This document shows positions 52,269-62,600 of a DNA stretch of 64,000 nt, in pieces. Positions within the stretch are counted from its first letter, which is position 1, and each line of letters opens with the position of its first letter. This DNA is from JANNSX01 sp046348995. Its GTDB lineage: Bacteria > Pseudomonadota > Alphaproteobacteria > Rhizobiales > Hyphomicrobiaceae. The stretch lies in contig JAXMDB010000006.1 of assembly GCA_046348995.1 (NCBI GenBank), positions 124,001 to 188,000 of the forward strand. The letters run 5' to 3'. Both the position numbers and the translations under genes were made by a program. The notes under the pieces are model-generated. The model searched no databases. It saw nothing but the letters and a program-made list of their open reading frames with translations, and was not told the DNA's origin.

Positions 52269-53382
52269 ATGCGGCATCACAATAGCCTGTTTCGTCAACT
52301 GTTGCAGGTCGTGCTTAGGATCCGATTTCGGCGAGATCGTCGCGTATCACGGAGCTGATCGGCGCGTGCGCCGGGCTTTGACGACCAAAAGCCAGCTCGT
52401 CGCGCTGATGTACGGTCAGCTTTCAGGGGCTCAGAGCCTGCGTGAGATCGAACAGGGGTTGGGCAGCCATGCGCCGAGGCTCTATCATCTCGGCGTGACG
52501 CAGCCGGCGCGGTCCACGCTTGCCGATGCCAACGCCAAGCGGCCGGCGAAGGTGTTCGCCGGCCTCTTCGCGGTGATGACCATGTCTGCGGGGCGAGGCT
52601 TCAGGCGCCACATGCGCGAGGCCGTCCATCTCGTCGATGCGACCAGCATCCGCCTGACCGACAGCAATGATCCTCGCCTGGGCCGACTACGAGGCGCACG
52701 GCGCGCTCGTGAAAGTCCATGTCGACTTCGACACCCGGCTGCGCGATACCAGCCAACATCGCGATCACCCGCACGCATCAACGACATCGTCATGGCTCAC
52801 ACACTGCCGAGTAGGGTAGCCTGGTGCAACATACGTCTTCGACCTTGGATATTGACTTTTTCCTGGTGGTCTCGGCTCGACGGGGCGGGCTGCCGGATCG
52901 TCACGCGGCTCAAGACCAATACGCGTCCGCGCGTCGTCGAAGCGTTGCGTTCCAACCGATGCTCAGTCCGTCGACCAGATCGTTACCATCGACCAGCGAT
53001 TGAAAGGCAACCGGCGCAACCCACTCGCCGACGTCAGCCTGCGCGCGAGATTACCGTCACGATCGACAAGGGGCGGACCTTGCGCCTGCTGACCCAGCGA
53101 TCTCGACGCGACGGCCGAGAGCATTGCGGCGCTCTACAAAGCGCGCTGGCAGGTCGAGCTATTCTTCCGCTGGGTCAAGCAGCATCTCAAGATCAACACT
53201 TCCTCGGAGACGTCCGAGAACGCCATTCGTGCTCAGATCGCGGTCGCTTTGATCGTGTTCGTGATGCTACGCCTTGCAGCCGAGGCGTCACGTGCCACCT
53301 CCTCTCCAGGCTGGGAATGTCGAACTGCAGGCTATCGAACACCCTCAGATTCGCATTCTTCGGCTACCGCTTCAAGGGCTGA
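52269..53382 (+). pseudogene. IS4-family transposase, frameshifted
   Basis: Starts as MRHHNSLFRQLLQVV, shifts frame to DFGEIVAYHGADRRVR and LTTKSQLVALMYGQLSGAQSLREIEQGL, GSHAPRLYHLGVTQPARSTLADANAKRP, AVHLVDATSIRLTD: the N-terminal DUF4372 and the first catalytic Asp of IS4-family DDE transposases. Later parts are in other frames (VFVMLRLAAEA and a K-x-x-L-K-I-N-T-type stretch near 53175-53195 that matches the E-containing C-terminal signature). At least two frameshifts and missing segments make it inactive. Its ends could not be defined. Confidence 0.8.
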
Positions 53383-53402
53383 TTCACGCACAGGAGGTTA
53401 CC

Positions 53403-53594
53403 ATGCGTGATCGACCTCTCGAGCCAGACATGGTTCCGGTCATCAAACTGGCCCGAATGCTGAAGTACAACTACGCAAGGATCGCGGCGTACTTCCAGAT
53501 CAATCAGGGCCGTATCGCAGACGTGATGAAGGGTCGTCGTTACCCGGACATCCCGGCCGCGTCGGCGCTTCCGGCTGACTTTCCGACGCCGTAA
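53403..53594 (+). CDS. Small HTH-like protein
   Basis: 63 residues. The core KLARMLKYNYARIAAYFQINQGRIADVMKGRRYPDIPAAS reads as a helix-turn-helix with recognition helix INQGRIADVMKG, like small DNA-binding proteins that carry the motif FGVNQGRISEI-x-x-G. AGGAGG (53392-53397) sits five bases before the ATG, a strong ribosome-binding site. No partner is visible; it follows the IS4-type relic and precedes a convergent gene. A regulator role is inferred from the fold only. Confidence 0.65.
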   Translation: MRDRPLEPDMVPVIKLARMLKYNYARIAAYFQINQGRIADVMKGRRYPDIPAASALPADFPTP

Positions 53595-53614
53595 CGCAAG
53601 CAGAGGGGCAGCCA

Positions 53615-54190
53615 TCAGCTGCCCCTCTCACCCCGCTCCACATCCCCAAACGGATCCTCGACCCCTTCCGGCAGCGCCACCTCGAACGCATTGATCGTCA
53701 TCGAAATGAGCGCGTAGTAGCCGAGGATGCCGACGAGATCGATCACCCCCCGCTCGCCGATTTGCGCCACCGTCTCGGCGTAGGTCGCATCACTCACGCG
53801 CTTCGTCGTGATGAGCTCGGTCGCGAAGGTGTGCACGGCGGCCTCGTCGGCCTTCGTGAACTTGGGCGTCTCGCCCTTGCGGATGCACTCGGCGATCTCG
53901 GGCGAAAGGCCGCCGGCGATCGCGAGCGGCAGGTGCGCGTACCACTCGAAGCCCGCCTGCCAATGCGCGCCGGTCGTCAGGATCGCGAGCTCGGAGAGCC
54001 GCGCGGGTAGGCTCGAGCCGAACCGGCAGAAGGCGCCGACGGCCTGCGCCCGCTCGGCAAACTCCGGGCTCTTCACCCAGACGCGCAACGGCCCCTCGAC
54101 GCGGCCGCGCGGGCTCGACGCGATCATGTCCCACACGCGCCGCTCGTCGGGGGCAAGCGTGTCGGGATCGTCCACCTTGATGCGCGGCAT
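53615..54190 (-). CDS. Carboxymuconolactone-decarboxylase-family protein
   Basis: 191-residue helical protein of the CMD/AhpD-like superfamily. Typical features: DPDTLAPDERRVWDMIASSPRGRVEGPLRVWVKSPEFAERAQAVGAF, ELAILTTGAHWQAGFEWYAHLPLAIAGGL (the E-x-x-x-L-x-x-[AG] core with W and H), and IGERGVIDLVGILGYYALISMTINAFEVAL. The redox C-x-x-C of AhpD is absent (AHW-x instead), so it belongs to the cysteine-less group, which is common near catabolic genes. It stands alone, convergent with the HTH-like gene. Confidence 0.87.
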   Translation of the reverse strand: MPRIKVDDPDTLAPDERRVWDMIASSPRGRVEGPLRVWVKSPEFAERAQAVGAFCRFGSSLPARLSELAILTTGAHWQAGFEWYAHLPLAIAGGLSPEIAECIRKGETPKFTKADEAAVHTFATELITTKRVSDATYAETVAQIGERGVIDLVGILGYYALISMTINAFEVALPEGVEDPFGDVERGERGS

Positions 54191-54342
54191 GCTCGGTCAC
54201 TCCGTTCGATGGCAGTCTTCGCAACATCTCGTCCGCAGCGGCGGCTCCGCGATTTGATACAGCAGAGTCTTCGTTGAAGAGAACCCCCACCCGTCGGTCT
54301 CGCGACAGCCTCCCCGCAAGCGCAGGGGGATATGCCGGTTGA

Positions 54343-54466
54343 CGTAGGTTGGGTTAGCGCGGGCACCCAATCCAGTGAGATGCGGGTTGTCGATCCGCGC
54401 GTAACCCAACAGCGGCGGACGATGCAGCTGTTGGGTTACGCGCGTGCCGCGCTCACCCAACCTACG
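54343..54466. repeat. GTAGGTTGGGTTAGCG palindromic repeat, complete copy
   Basis: Begins CGTAGGTTGGGTTAGCGC and ends GCGCTCACCCAACCTACG, with inner arms GCGTAACCCAACAG and CTGTTGGGTTACGC. It ends 11 bases before the glcF stop, so it forms the 3' flank of the glc operon. The same repeat, split by the IS481 element, is at 28402-28416 and 29451-29532. Confidence 0.85.
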
Positions 54467-54476
54467 AATCCCACAC

Positions 54477-55835
54477 TCACCCCACCTTCAACGTCGGGAT
54501 CTTCGCTTCGCGGACCTCGCTGACGCGCGAGCCCATGCGCTCCATGCCGCGGGGCACCGGGCCGCCGTAAGCCCAATCCAAGAGCTCGATGGTGTGCACG
54601 ACCGGCACGTCGAGCGCGCGCTGGAGTTGCGTGATGCAGCCGATGTTGCCGGTCGCGACGACATCGGGCGCGACCTCCGCAATGTGACCGGCCTTGCGCA
54701 CGAGCAGCTGCGCCGAGAGATCGGGCTGGAGGATGTTGTAGCTTCCGGCCGACCCGCAGCAGATGTGGCCCTCCGGAATATCCACGACAGAGAACCCCGC
54801 CCGCTCGAGCAGCCGCCGGGGCTCGTCGACCACGCGCTGGCCGTGCTGCATGGAGCACGCCGAGTGATAGGCGACCCGGATCGACGACCATTGCCTGGGC
54901 GGTCCCGGATCGCGACGCACGAGATACTCTGTGACGTCCTTGGCGAGACCCGCGACGCGCTCGGCCGCATCCTGCAGGCCCGCCTCGCCCGCCAGCATGT
55001 GACCGTAGTCCTTGACGGTGGTGCCGCAGCCGGACGCGTTCATGATGATGGCGTCGACCGGCTCCGCCTCGATAACCTTCATCCAGGCGCCGATCGTCCG
55101 TGCGGCCTGCTCGCGTGCCTCGTCCGTGCGGCCCATGTGATGCACGAGCGAGCCGCAGCAGCCGGCGCCCTGCGCCATGACGACCTCGACGCCCAGCCGT
55201 GTCAGCATCCGGATCGTCGCGTCGTTGATGTCGGGGCGCAGCACCTGTTGCGCGCAGCCGGCGAGCAGGATGACCCGGCCGCGTTGCTCGCCCTGCGCCG
55301 CGACCTTGCGCGGTGCGCGATAGGTCGCGAGCGAGAAGACGCCGCGCGGCGCGAGATCCAACATGGCGGCGATGGGTGCGAGCCCGAGCCGCCTGAAGAG
55401 CGCGCGAAACGGCCGGCCGGCGAAGGCTGCGATAAGCGCCAGCCGCATGCGGGCCGGATTGGGAACGGTGCGAGCGACGAGCGCGCGGGCGAGCCGATCG
55501 CGCCAGCTGCGCGGCCGCGTCGTCTCGATGCGGGCACGGGCCAAGTCGACCAGATGCATGTAGTCGACGCCGCTCGGGCAGGTCGTCATGCAGGAGAGAC
55601 ACGACAGACAGCGGTCGACATGCGTCTGGATCTCGGGCGTCGCCGGCCGGCCGCTCTCGAGCATGTCCTTGATCATGTAGATGCGGCCGCGCGGGGAATC
55701 GCGCTCGTCGCCCAGCGTCAGATAGGTCGGGCAGGTGGCCGTGCAGAGCCCGCAATGCACGCAACGCCTGAGAATGGCGTTTGCCTCGCGAAGCTCGGGA
55801 TCTTGCAGCTGCTCGGGCGTGAAATGGGTTTGCAT
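54477..55835 (-). CDS. glcF: Glycolate oxidase iron-sulfur subunit GlcF
   Basis: 452-residue electron-transfer subunit of glycolate oxidase. Two ferredoxin motifs, CVHCGLCTATCP (near 26-37) and CLSCLSCMTTCP (near 74-85), bind 4Fe-4S clusters. The C-terminal part carries two CCG (DUF224) modules, AGCAQQVLRPD...GAGCCGSLVHHMG and AYHSACSMQHGQ...ICCGSAGSYN. Starts two bases after the glcE stop. Last gene of the minus-strand glcDEF operon. Confidence 0.95.
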   Translation of the reverse strand: MQTHFTPEQLQDPELREANAILRRCVHCGLCTATCPTYLTLGDERDSPRGRIYMIKDMLESGRPATPEIQTHVDRCLSCLSCMTTCPSGVDYMHLVDLARARIETTRPRSWRDRLARALVARTVPNPARMRLALIAAFAGRPFRALFRRLGLAPIAAMLDLAPRGVFSLATYRAPRKVAAQGEQRGRVILLAGCAQQVLRPDINDATIRMLTRLGVEVVMAQGAGCCGSLVHHMGRTDEAREQAARTIGAWMKVIEAEPVDAIIMNASGCGTTVKDYGHMLAGEAGLQDAAERVAGLAKDVTEYLVRRDPGPPRQWSSIRVAYHSACSMQHGQRVVDEPRRLLERAGFSVVDIPEGHICCGSAGSYNILQPDLSAQLLVRKAGHIAEVAPDVVATGNIGCITQLQRALDVPVVHTIELLDWAYGGPVPRGMERMGSRVSEVREAKIPTLKVG

Positions 55836-55837
55836 CT

Positions 55838-57055
55838 CTAGAATTCTTGATACATGCGGCGCGGGTTGAGAATACCCGCAGGGTCAAAGCTCTGTTTCAG
55901 CCCGTAGGAGAGTCGCTGGACGGGCGGGTCGAGCGGCTGGAACACCTCCACCGTGCGGCGCGCGTCGGCGTCGGCGCGGATGAGCGTCGCGTGCCCGCCG
56001 CGGGTGGCGATGACCCGGCGGATGTCGGCCGAGCCCGCGTCGACGGAGGCCGGCACCTCGAGCCAGACGAGGCCGCCCGACCAGTCGTAGGCGGCCTTCA
56101 CCGGCATGTAGGTGCCGATCGCGCCGACGACCTTGGGGCCGATGCCGGGCGGCGTCGAGAGGCGCCAGACGGGATCGGTGGAGCCTTCGAGGAAGGACAG
56201 GCGCCGGAGCTCCTCCCAGAAGGCGAGCGAGGCGCCGTGCTCGAGCTCGAGCATGTCGCCATAGGCCCTGAAGAGGTCCTTGAGCTTGCCGATGCGGTAG
56301 GCGACGGAGGCGGAGAAGCCTTCGATGCGCAGCGCCGTCAGCGCCCCGCCGGCGCCGGCGAGCAGGCGATGTGTCAGGCGCGCGACGAGGGGAGCGTGCA
56401 GATGCACGGCCCCCGTCACCTCGTAGGGCGTGCCCATCGCCGCCGACAGCACCTCGATGGCGATCTCGTCGGGCTGGCCGAAGAGCAGCAGCGTGCGCGT
56501 CTCCTCGGGCTTGGGGATCGCGCGCAGCGTCACCTCGGTCAACGCCGCGAGCGTGCCCCACGATCCGGAGAGTCCGCGGCAGAGGTCGTAGCCGGTCACG
56601 TTCTTCATGACGCGGCCACCCGACTTGAAGGCTTCGCCGCGCCCGTTGACGGCGCGCAAGCCCAGCACATGATCGCGCACGGCGCTGCCGGTGATCCGCC
56701 GCGAGCCCGAGAGGTTGGTGACGACCATCGCGCCGATGGTGCCCGATTGCGGCCGCTCGCCGAGCATCGGCCCCAAGTCGATCGGCTCGAAGGCCAGCAT
56801 CTGGTTGTGCTTGGCGAGCTCGATCTCGACGCCCGAGACGGGCGTCGCCGCGCGCACCGAGATCACCATCTCGGCCGGCTCGTAGAAGTTGACGCCGCGG
56901 ATGTTGCGCAAGGACACCTCGGCCTCGACCTCGATCGGCCGGCCGGCGGTGCGCTTCGTGCCGCCGCCGGTGATCTCGACAGCGTGGCGGCCACGCGCGG
57001 CCTCGCTCAGGATATGCGCCAGATCGCGCTCGTCGGCGGGTCTCAAGGTCTGCAT
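55838..57055 (-). CDS. glcE: Glycolate oxidase FAD-binding subunit GlcE
   Basis: 405-residue FAD-binding protein of the PCMH type. Features: AVEITGGGTKRTAGRP (pyrophosphate loop), RNIRGVNFYEPAEMVISVRAATPVSGVEIELAKHNQMLAFEPIDLG, GTIGAMVVTNLSGSRRITGSAVRDHVLGLRAVNGRGEAFKSGGRVMKNVTGYDLCRGLSGSWGTLAALTEVTLR and the C-terminal FDPAGILNPRRMYQEF. ATG 57055 begins at the usual first residues (MQTLRPADERDL). Between glcD and glcF. Confidence 0.95.
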   Translation of the reverse strand: MQTLRPADERDLAHILSEAARGRHAVEITGGGTKRTAGRPIEVEAEVSLRNIRGVNFYEPAEMVISVRAATPVSGVEIELAKHNQMLAFEPIDLGPMLGERPQSGTIGAMVVTNLSGSRRITGSAVRDHVLGLRAVNGRGEAFKSGGRVMKNVTGYDLCRGLSGSWGTLAALTEVTLRAIPKPEETRTLLLFGQPDEIAIEVLSAAMGTPYEVTGAVHLHAPLVARLTHRLLAGAGGALTALRIEGFSASVAYRIGKLKDLFRAYGDMLELEHGASLAFWEELRRLSFLEGSTDPVWRLSTPPGIGPKVVGAIGTYMPVKAAYDWSGGLVWLEVPASVDAGSADIRRVIATRGGHATLIRADADARRTVEVFQPLDPPVQRLSYGLKQSFDPAGILNPRRMYQEF

Positions 57056-57068
57056 CAGGATGGCGCCT

Positions 57069-58586
57069 TCACGCTGCCTCGAGGCTGTCGAGGGGGAAGA
57101 CCTTGCCCGGATTGAGCAGCCAATCGGGATCGAACAGGCGCTTGATGCGCGTCTGCTGGGCGAGATCAACGGCGCTGAACTGGATCTTCATGAGGTCGCG
57201 CTTCTCGATGCCGACGCCGTGCTCGCCGGTCAGACAGCCGCCGACGGCGACGCAATGCTTCAGGATCTCGGCGCCGCACAGCTCGACCTGCTCGACGGCC
57301 CCCGGCTGGTTCGCATCGTAGAGGATGAGCGGATGCAGATTGCCGTCGCCCGCATGGAAGATGTTGGCGGCGCGAAAGCCGTACTTGGCCGAGATGCGCG
57401 CGATCGCCGTCAGCGTCTCGGGCAGCTTCGACAACGGGATCGTGCCGTCCATGCAGAGATAGTCGGCGACGCGGCCGATGGCGCCGAACGCCGACTTGCG
57501 GCCCTTCCAGATGGCGGCCGATTCGGCGGCGCTCTGCGAGAGCTTGACGGTCGTCGGATTGAGCGGGGCGACGAGCTGGCGGATTTTGCCCAGAGTCTCG
57601 TCGATCTCGGCCTCCGAGCCCTCGACCTCGATGATGAGCATCGCCTCGACATCGAGCGGATAGCCTGCGCGCGCGAAGCTCTCGCACACCTCGATCGCCG
57701 GCTTGTCCATGAACTCGATGGCGACCGGCACGATGCCTTGCGCGATGATTCGCGAGACGGCCGCTCCCGCATCCTCGCTCGAGCGGAAGCCGACGAGCAT
57801 GGGCCGCGCGCCTTCGGGTTTCCTCAAGATGCGGACCGTCGCCTCGGTCACGACGCCGAACTGCCCCTCCGAGCCGACGATCAGGCCGAGCAGGTCGTAG
57901 CCCGGCGCGTCCAGATGCGCACCGCCGATATCGGCGATCGTGCCGTCGATGAGCACGATGCGGACGCCGAGCACGTTGTTGGTCGTGACACCGTATTTGA
58001 GACAATGGGCGCCGCCCGAGTTCATGGCGATGTTGCCCGCGATCGTGCAGGCGAGCTGGCTCGAAGGGTCGGGCGCATAGAAGAAGCCGCTGGCGCCGAC
58101 CGCTTCCGAGATCGCCAAATTTGTGATGCCGGCTTCGACCCGGGCCACCCGGTTGCCGTAGTCGATGTCGAGCACGCGGCTCATGCGGCCGAGGCCGAGC
58201 ACAATGCCGTCCTCGACAGGCAGCGCGCCGCCGGCGAGCGAGGTGCCTGCCCCGCGCGGCACGACCTTGACGCCCTTGGCGTGGCAATAGGCGAGCACGG
58301 CCGAGACCTCTTCCGTCGAGGCGGGCAGGACGGCGGCGAGCGGCCGCGTCGCATAGGCCGTCAGGGCGTCCGTCTCGAACGAGCGGCAGCCGTCGTCGTC
58401 GCTGATGACGCTCGCCTTGCCAATGAGCTTCTCGAGGTCGCGCACGATGCGCGCCCGCTCGTTGAGGATCGCCGGATCGGGTGCCGGTCGCTCGATGCTG
58501 CCCACGATTGCCCTCGCTGCGCTCTTCGCCCCTCCATAGCGCGCCCGCAACATGGTTTCCACGACGAATGCCGGTTGCTTGCTCAC
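57069..58586 (-). CDS. glcD: Glycolate oxidase catalytic subunit GlcD
   Basis: FAD-linked (S)-2-hydroxy-acid dehydrogenase, oxidising glycolate to glyoxylate with GlcE and GlcF. FAD motif VKVVPRGAGTSLAGGALPVEDGIVLGLGRM, then CTIAGNIAMNSGGAHCLKYGVTTNNVLGVRIVLIDG and the C-terminal HAGDGNLHPLI and GCLTGEHGVGIEKRDLM segments with active-site histidines, ending in FDPDWLLNPGKVFP. ATG 58586 gives 505 residues; GTG 58505 (478 residues) starts closer to the usual MPEP-like lead and is an equal candidate. Divergent from a LysR gene. Confidence 0.94.
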   Translation of the reverse strand: MSKQPAFVVETMLRARYGGAKSAARAIVGSIERPAPDPAILNERARIVRDLEKLIGKASVISDDDGCRSFETDALTAYATRPLAAVLPASTEEVSAVLAYCHAKGVKVVPRGAGTSLAGGALPVEDGIVLGLGRMSRVLDIDYGNRVARVEAGITNLAISEAVGASGFFYAPDPSSQLACTIAGNIAMNSGGAHCLKYGVTTNNVLGVRIVLIDGTIADIGGAHLDAPGYDLLGLIVGSEGQFGVVTEATVRILRKPEGARPMLVGFRSSEDAGAAVSRIIAQGIVPVAIEFMDKPAIEVCESFARAGYPLDVEAMLIIEVEGSEAEIDETLGKIRQLVAPLNPTTVKLSQSAAESAAIWKGRKSAFGAIGRVADYLCMDGTIPLSKLPETLTAIARISAKYGFRAANIFHAGDGNLHPLILYDANQPGAVEQVELCGAEILKHCVAVGGCLTGEHGVGIEKRDLMKIQFSAVDLAQQTRIKRLFDPDWLLNPGKVFPLDSLEAA

Positions 58587-58744
58587 GACGTGGGAAGGCT
58601 GGGAAAACTCTCAGGCGCTGGGGAGCGGCAACTCATGGTTATTTTTACCTTGACTACAACTCAAAATTACCAGTCTATGGAGAGCGGATCGTCGGTGCAC
58701 ATACGACCGCCGATCGGGGGAGAGTGGTAGCTCGGGGGAGTAGC
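58587..58744. promoter_or_regulatory. Divergent control region glcD / LysR
   Basis: About 158 bases with a distinctly A/T-rich centre (TTATTTTTACCTTGACTAC at 58639-58657, then TCAAAATTACCAG). LysR regulators usually bind such divergent regions at T-N11-A sites and regulate both neighbours. No single site is claimed. Confidence 0.5.
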
Positions 58745-59668
58745 ATGACCGATACGACGGATCTCGAAATCTTTGCCAGAGTTGCGCGCACCGGAAACAT
58801 GTCGGCAGCAGGGCGGGAGATGAGTCTCTCGCCGGCGGTCGTGAGCAAGCGCATCAGCCTGCTCGAGGAGCGGCTCGGCGCACGCCTGTTCCAGCGCTCG
58901 ACCCGGCAGCTCTCGCTCACCGACATCGGCGAAGGCTATTTCCGCCGCGTGGTGGATATTCTGAGTCTGGTCGAGGAGTCGGAGGACTTCATCGCGCGCT
59001 ACAATGCGCGTCCCTCCGGGCGGCTCAAGATCAACGCACCGGCCGCGATCCTCAGACGTCTCGTGATGCCGCATCTGCCCGGCTTCGCGCGGCAGTACCC
59101 GGAGGTCGAGCTCGACTTCAACGTCTCGGACGAGCCGGCCGACGTCATTCGCGACGGCATCGATGTGGCGCTCCACCTGGGGCCGCCGCCCGGCGACGAT
59201 CTCGAGCACCGGCATCTGGTCGATCTGCCCCGCATCCTGTGCGCGGCACCGAGCTATCTGGACGAGGAGGGGACGCCGGCGGAGCCGCAGCACTTGCGCG
59301 ACCACACCTGCCTCGGCGAGGCCGACGAGGAGCACTGGCGGCTCGTCGGGCCGAAGGACAGCCATCTCGTACGGGTCAACGGCCGGCTGCGCACGAACTG
59401 CTCGGATCTCATTCGCGAGGCGGCGTTGGCCGGCCTCGGCATCGCACTCTGCCCGCAAGCGAGCGTCGATGCGGAGCTGGCGAGCAACCGTCTCGTGCGC
59501 ATCATGCCCGGCTGGCAGGGCGGCGAGCCCTCCGCCCTCTATGCGGTGCTCGCCTGCCGCGAGTTCATGCCGGCCAAGGTCGAGGCTTTCCTCGACTTTT
59601 TCTCAGGCCGTCTCGCATCCCGCCCCGCCGTGACGCCGGAGCCCGAGCGCCTCAGGATCTCGGCCTGA
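58745..59668 (+). CDS. LysR-family transcriptional regulator
   Basis: 307-residue LysR-type regulator. The winged HTH is at 5-65 (DLEIFARVARTGNMSAAGREMSLSPAVVSKRISLLEERLGARLFQRSTRQLSLTDIG), and the effector domain starts near 90 with RLKINAPAAILRRLVMPHLPGF and includes GLGIALCPQASVDAELASNRLVRIMP. ATG 58745 begins exactly at the domain; AGGGGGAGTAGC-like GGGGGAG is upstream. Divergent from glcDEF, so it is the best candidate for glycolate-responsive control. It ends three bases before the convergent PLP fusion gene. Confidence 0.9.
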   Translation: MTDTTDLEIFARVARTGNMSAAGREMSLSPAVVSKRISLLEERLGARLFQRSTRQLSLTDIGEGYFRRVVDILSLVEESEDFIARYNARPSGRLKINAPAAILRRLVMPHLPGFARQYPEVELDFNVSDEPADVIRDGIDVALHLGPPPGDDLEHRHLVDLPRILCAAPSYLDEEGTPAEPQHLRDHTCLGEADEEHWRLVGPKDSHLVRVNGRLRTNCSDLIREAALAGLGIALCPQASVDAELASNRLVRIMPGWQGGEPSALYAVLACREFMPAKVEAFLDFFSGRLASRPAVTPEPERLRISA

Positions 59669-59671
59669 GTC

Positions 59672-62600
59672 TCAGAACGGCAGGCTGCGCGCGAGCACGT
59701 CGTAGTGCCGGGCGACGAGGCACGCCTTGTCGATGGCGACGGACGCTTCGGCGACGAGGCCCGACAACCGTCGGGTCGTCTCCTTGGCGGAAGACTCCGG
59801 CATAGCGGTCTCGGTCACGATCCGGGCGCTGCCGCACAGCCGCAGCGCGCCGATCACGCGGTCACCTTCGCTCGCAACGCGCACCGGCTGGCCGAGGTGG
59901 CACCGCGCGGCGGCGGCGCGCTGCTCGGCTGGCGAAGGCGTGACGGGAAGGACGGCCGAGAGGTCTTCGAGCATCCAGCGATGCACGCGCTTCAACTCGT
60001 CCATCGATAGGCGCCGATGCCCGCCCCGCCGCGGGGACGCGAGCGTGAAGGCAAGGATCGTCGGCTCCGATGGCCAGCCCTCGCCGGCCTCGAGCGAAGT
60101 CCTATCGGTGATGGGCGCATCGATCAGGCCGAGCTCGGGCCGCATCTCGATCTTCTGCCGCACCTCGCGCATGAAGCGAGTCAGGATCGCGCTCCGGTCG
60201 GCTTCCGGCACGGCCTCGAAGCGCGCCATCTCGTCGAGCGCAGCGGTCCAGCGTGCGAGGATGCCGGGATTGTGCGTGTCCGGTAGGCCGGCTGCGGCCG
60301 GCGCCAAGCGCCCGGACCATTCGCTCTGGCCGCTGTAGAGGGCGAGGCCTGCCGGCAGCGCGCTCTTCGCGGCTTTGCGGGCGATCGCAGGCGGCACCAG
60401 CAGGGCGCCCGAGAATGGCGGGCCGGCGAAGAATTTCGAGCCGGTGATCTGGACCATCCAGCCGCGACCGAGCATCGACGCGACGGCCGGCGACGACAAC
60501 CGCATCTGACACGCATCGACGAGCACGGTGAGCCTGTCGCCGTGCCGCTCGGCGAGCCGGTCGACCTCGGCATAGCTCGGCGCGCCGATGCCGGTCTTGG
60601 CCGCGTCGAGCACGTGCAGGAGGCAACGCCGGCCCGAGGCGACGATGCTCGCGGCGCGCTCGGCGATCTCGGCGTCGATCTCGGACTCCGGACGCGGTGC
60701 GCCCCAGGGTTTGCGGATCGCAATCCACTCGGCCGTCACGTCCGCCCCGCCCAGCCCCGCGACCGGCGTTCCGGCAACAACCTCGTGGCCGAGCGACGTT
60801 GCACCGAGGAAATGGCATCCGGCAGCGGCTTTGGGAATTCCCGAGCCGGTCTCGTCCGGAGCGAGGAAGAGACTGACGAGGGGCGTGCCGGTGGCGGCCT
60901 TGGCGAGCGCCAGCGCTGCGAAGGTCGTGTCCGTGCCGGAGGCGGCGAGAACGATCTCGGCGCCGGGCTCGAGGTTGAGCTTGCGGCGGAGCGCGTTGCG
61001 AATGGCCTCGGTCTCGCGCTGGATTCCCGAGGGCGCCCGGCCGGCGAGCGCATCGGCGATGAGCCGCTGGCGCAGCGCCTCGACCGCCGCGAAGGCCGAT
61101 GGTGTCATGGAGCTCGCGGTCGAGGAGGCGAAGCTCAGCTCGCCCTCGACCGGCTTGGGCATCGAGCCGTAGCCGTTAGCGCCCGTCACGGGGTCGAGCG
61201 CAATGCGCGGATCGCCACCTGCGACGATCATACTGGCTGCCGAGCGAGCGGCCTCATCCAGCCGCGCGACGAGATTGAGCGCTTCGCTTCTGAGCGCGGG
61301 GCTCGCGAGAATGCGATCAATCTCGGAGGACTCGACGCCCTGCATCTCGAGCAGCGGGCGGATGTTGGCGCTGCCGCGGCCGAGCAGGAGGCCGAGACGC
61401 GTGAAATGATCCGGCGCCGAGACGGCGGCATAGACCTCGCCGAGCCAGGCCGGCAGGGCGGCGAGCGCGGCGGTTCTCATCGCGCGCGGCCAAGTGTCGA
61501 GGTCGCTCGCGGTCGCGCGGCAGGCGGCGATGGCGATCGCGGCTTTGAGGCTCGCGCTGGTCCGCCGCCCGGCAAGGCGCTGCCAGAGCGCGATCTCGGC
61601 TGCGTGTCTGAGGGACGCTGCGAGGCTGGGCTCGGCGTGCGTCAGCGCCGACGAGACCGTGATCGTTCCGGCCGTCGCCAGGAACGGCAGCTTTCCCGTA
61701 TCGCCCGCGTGGATGCGGCAGCCGACGACGACGGGCGCGAGATCGGCGCGCGTGGCGAGGCTCACGGCCTTGGCTGTCGCCGATCTGTCGTGCGCGCGTC
61801 TCTGCGCTGGTGGACGCGCCGGATGCGCCGCCGTCTTCGACAGGGTCTGCGCGTGACCTTCGGCCAGCACGGCATCGACGAGAATGCGGAGATCCTCATC
61901 CGTCGTGCGATGGTTCGTGAGATTGACGCGGATGGCGAGCTTGCCGCCGAGCTTCGTCGTCGAAGGCGCGGCGATGCCCTTCTCCTGCAGGGCGACGACG
62001 ATATCGGCGTTGAGCTTGTCGAGCGCCGCCGCCTCGCCCATGGCATAACGGAAGCAGACGATATTGAGCGACACCGGCGCCATGAGCTCGAGCTGGCGCG
62101 TCGTGCGCACCATGTTCGCGAGAAGCGAGGCCTGGCGGCAGTTGTCGGCGATCTTCTCGCCCAGGCGCGTGAGACCATGCTCCTTCAGCGTGAACCACAC
62201 CTTGAAGGCGCGGAACGACCGGCTGAGCTCCGGTCCGAGCTCGCAGAACCAGGGCTCACCCGCGGCAAGCCCGCGCTCGGTGCCCTGCAGGTAGTCCGGC
62301 CGCGTCGAGAAGCTTGCCTTGAGGCGGCTGCCGTCGCGCACGAGCACGGCGCCGGCGTCGTAGGGAACATGCAGCCATTTGTGAAAATCGAAGGCGATCG
62401 AGTCCGCCGTCTCGATGCCGGCGACGAGCGGCGCGATCTCAGGCGACAGCTTGGCGAGCGCACCGAAGGCGCCGTCGACGTGCAGCCAGAGCTTCTCGGC
62501 CTGCGCCAGCCGCGCGATCTCGCCGAGCGGATCGACGGCCCCCGTGTTGACGGTGCCGGCCGTGGCGATGACGGCGAAGGGCTCGAGGCCGCTCGCGCGA

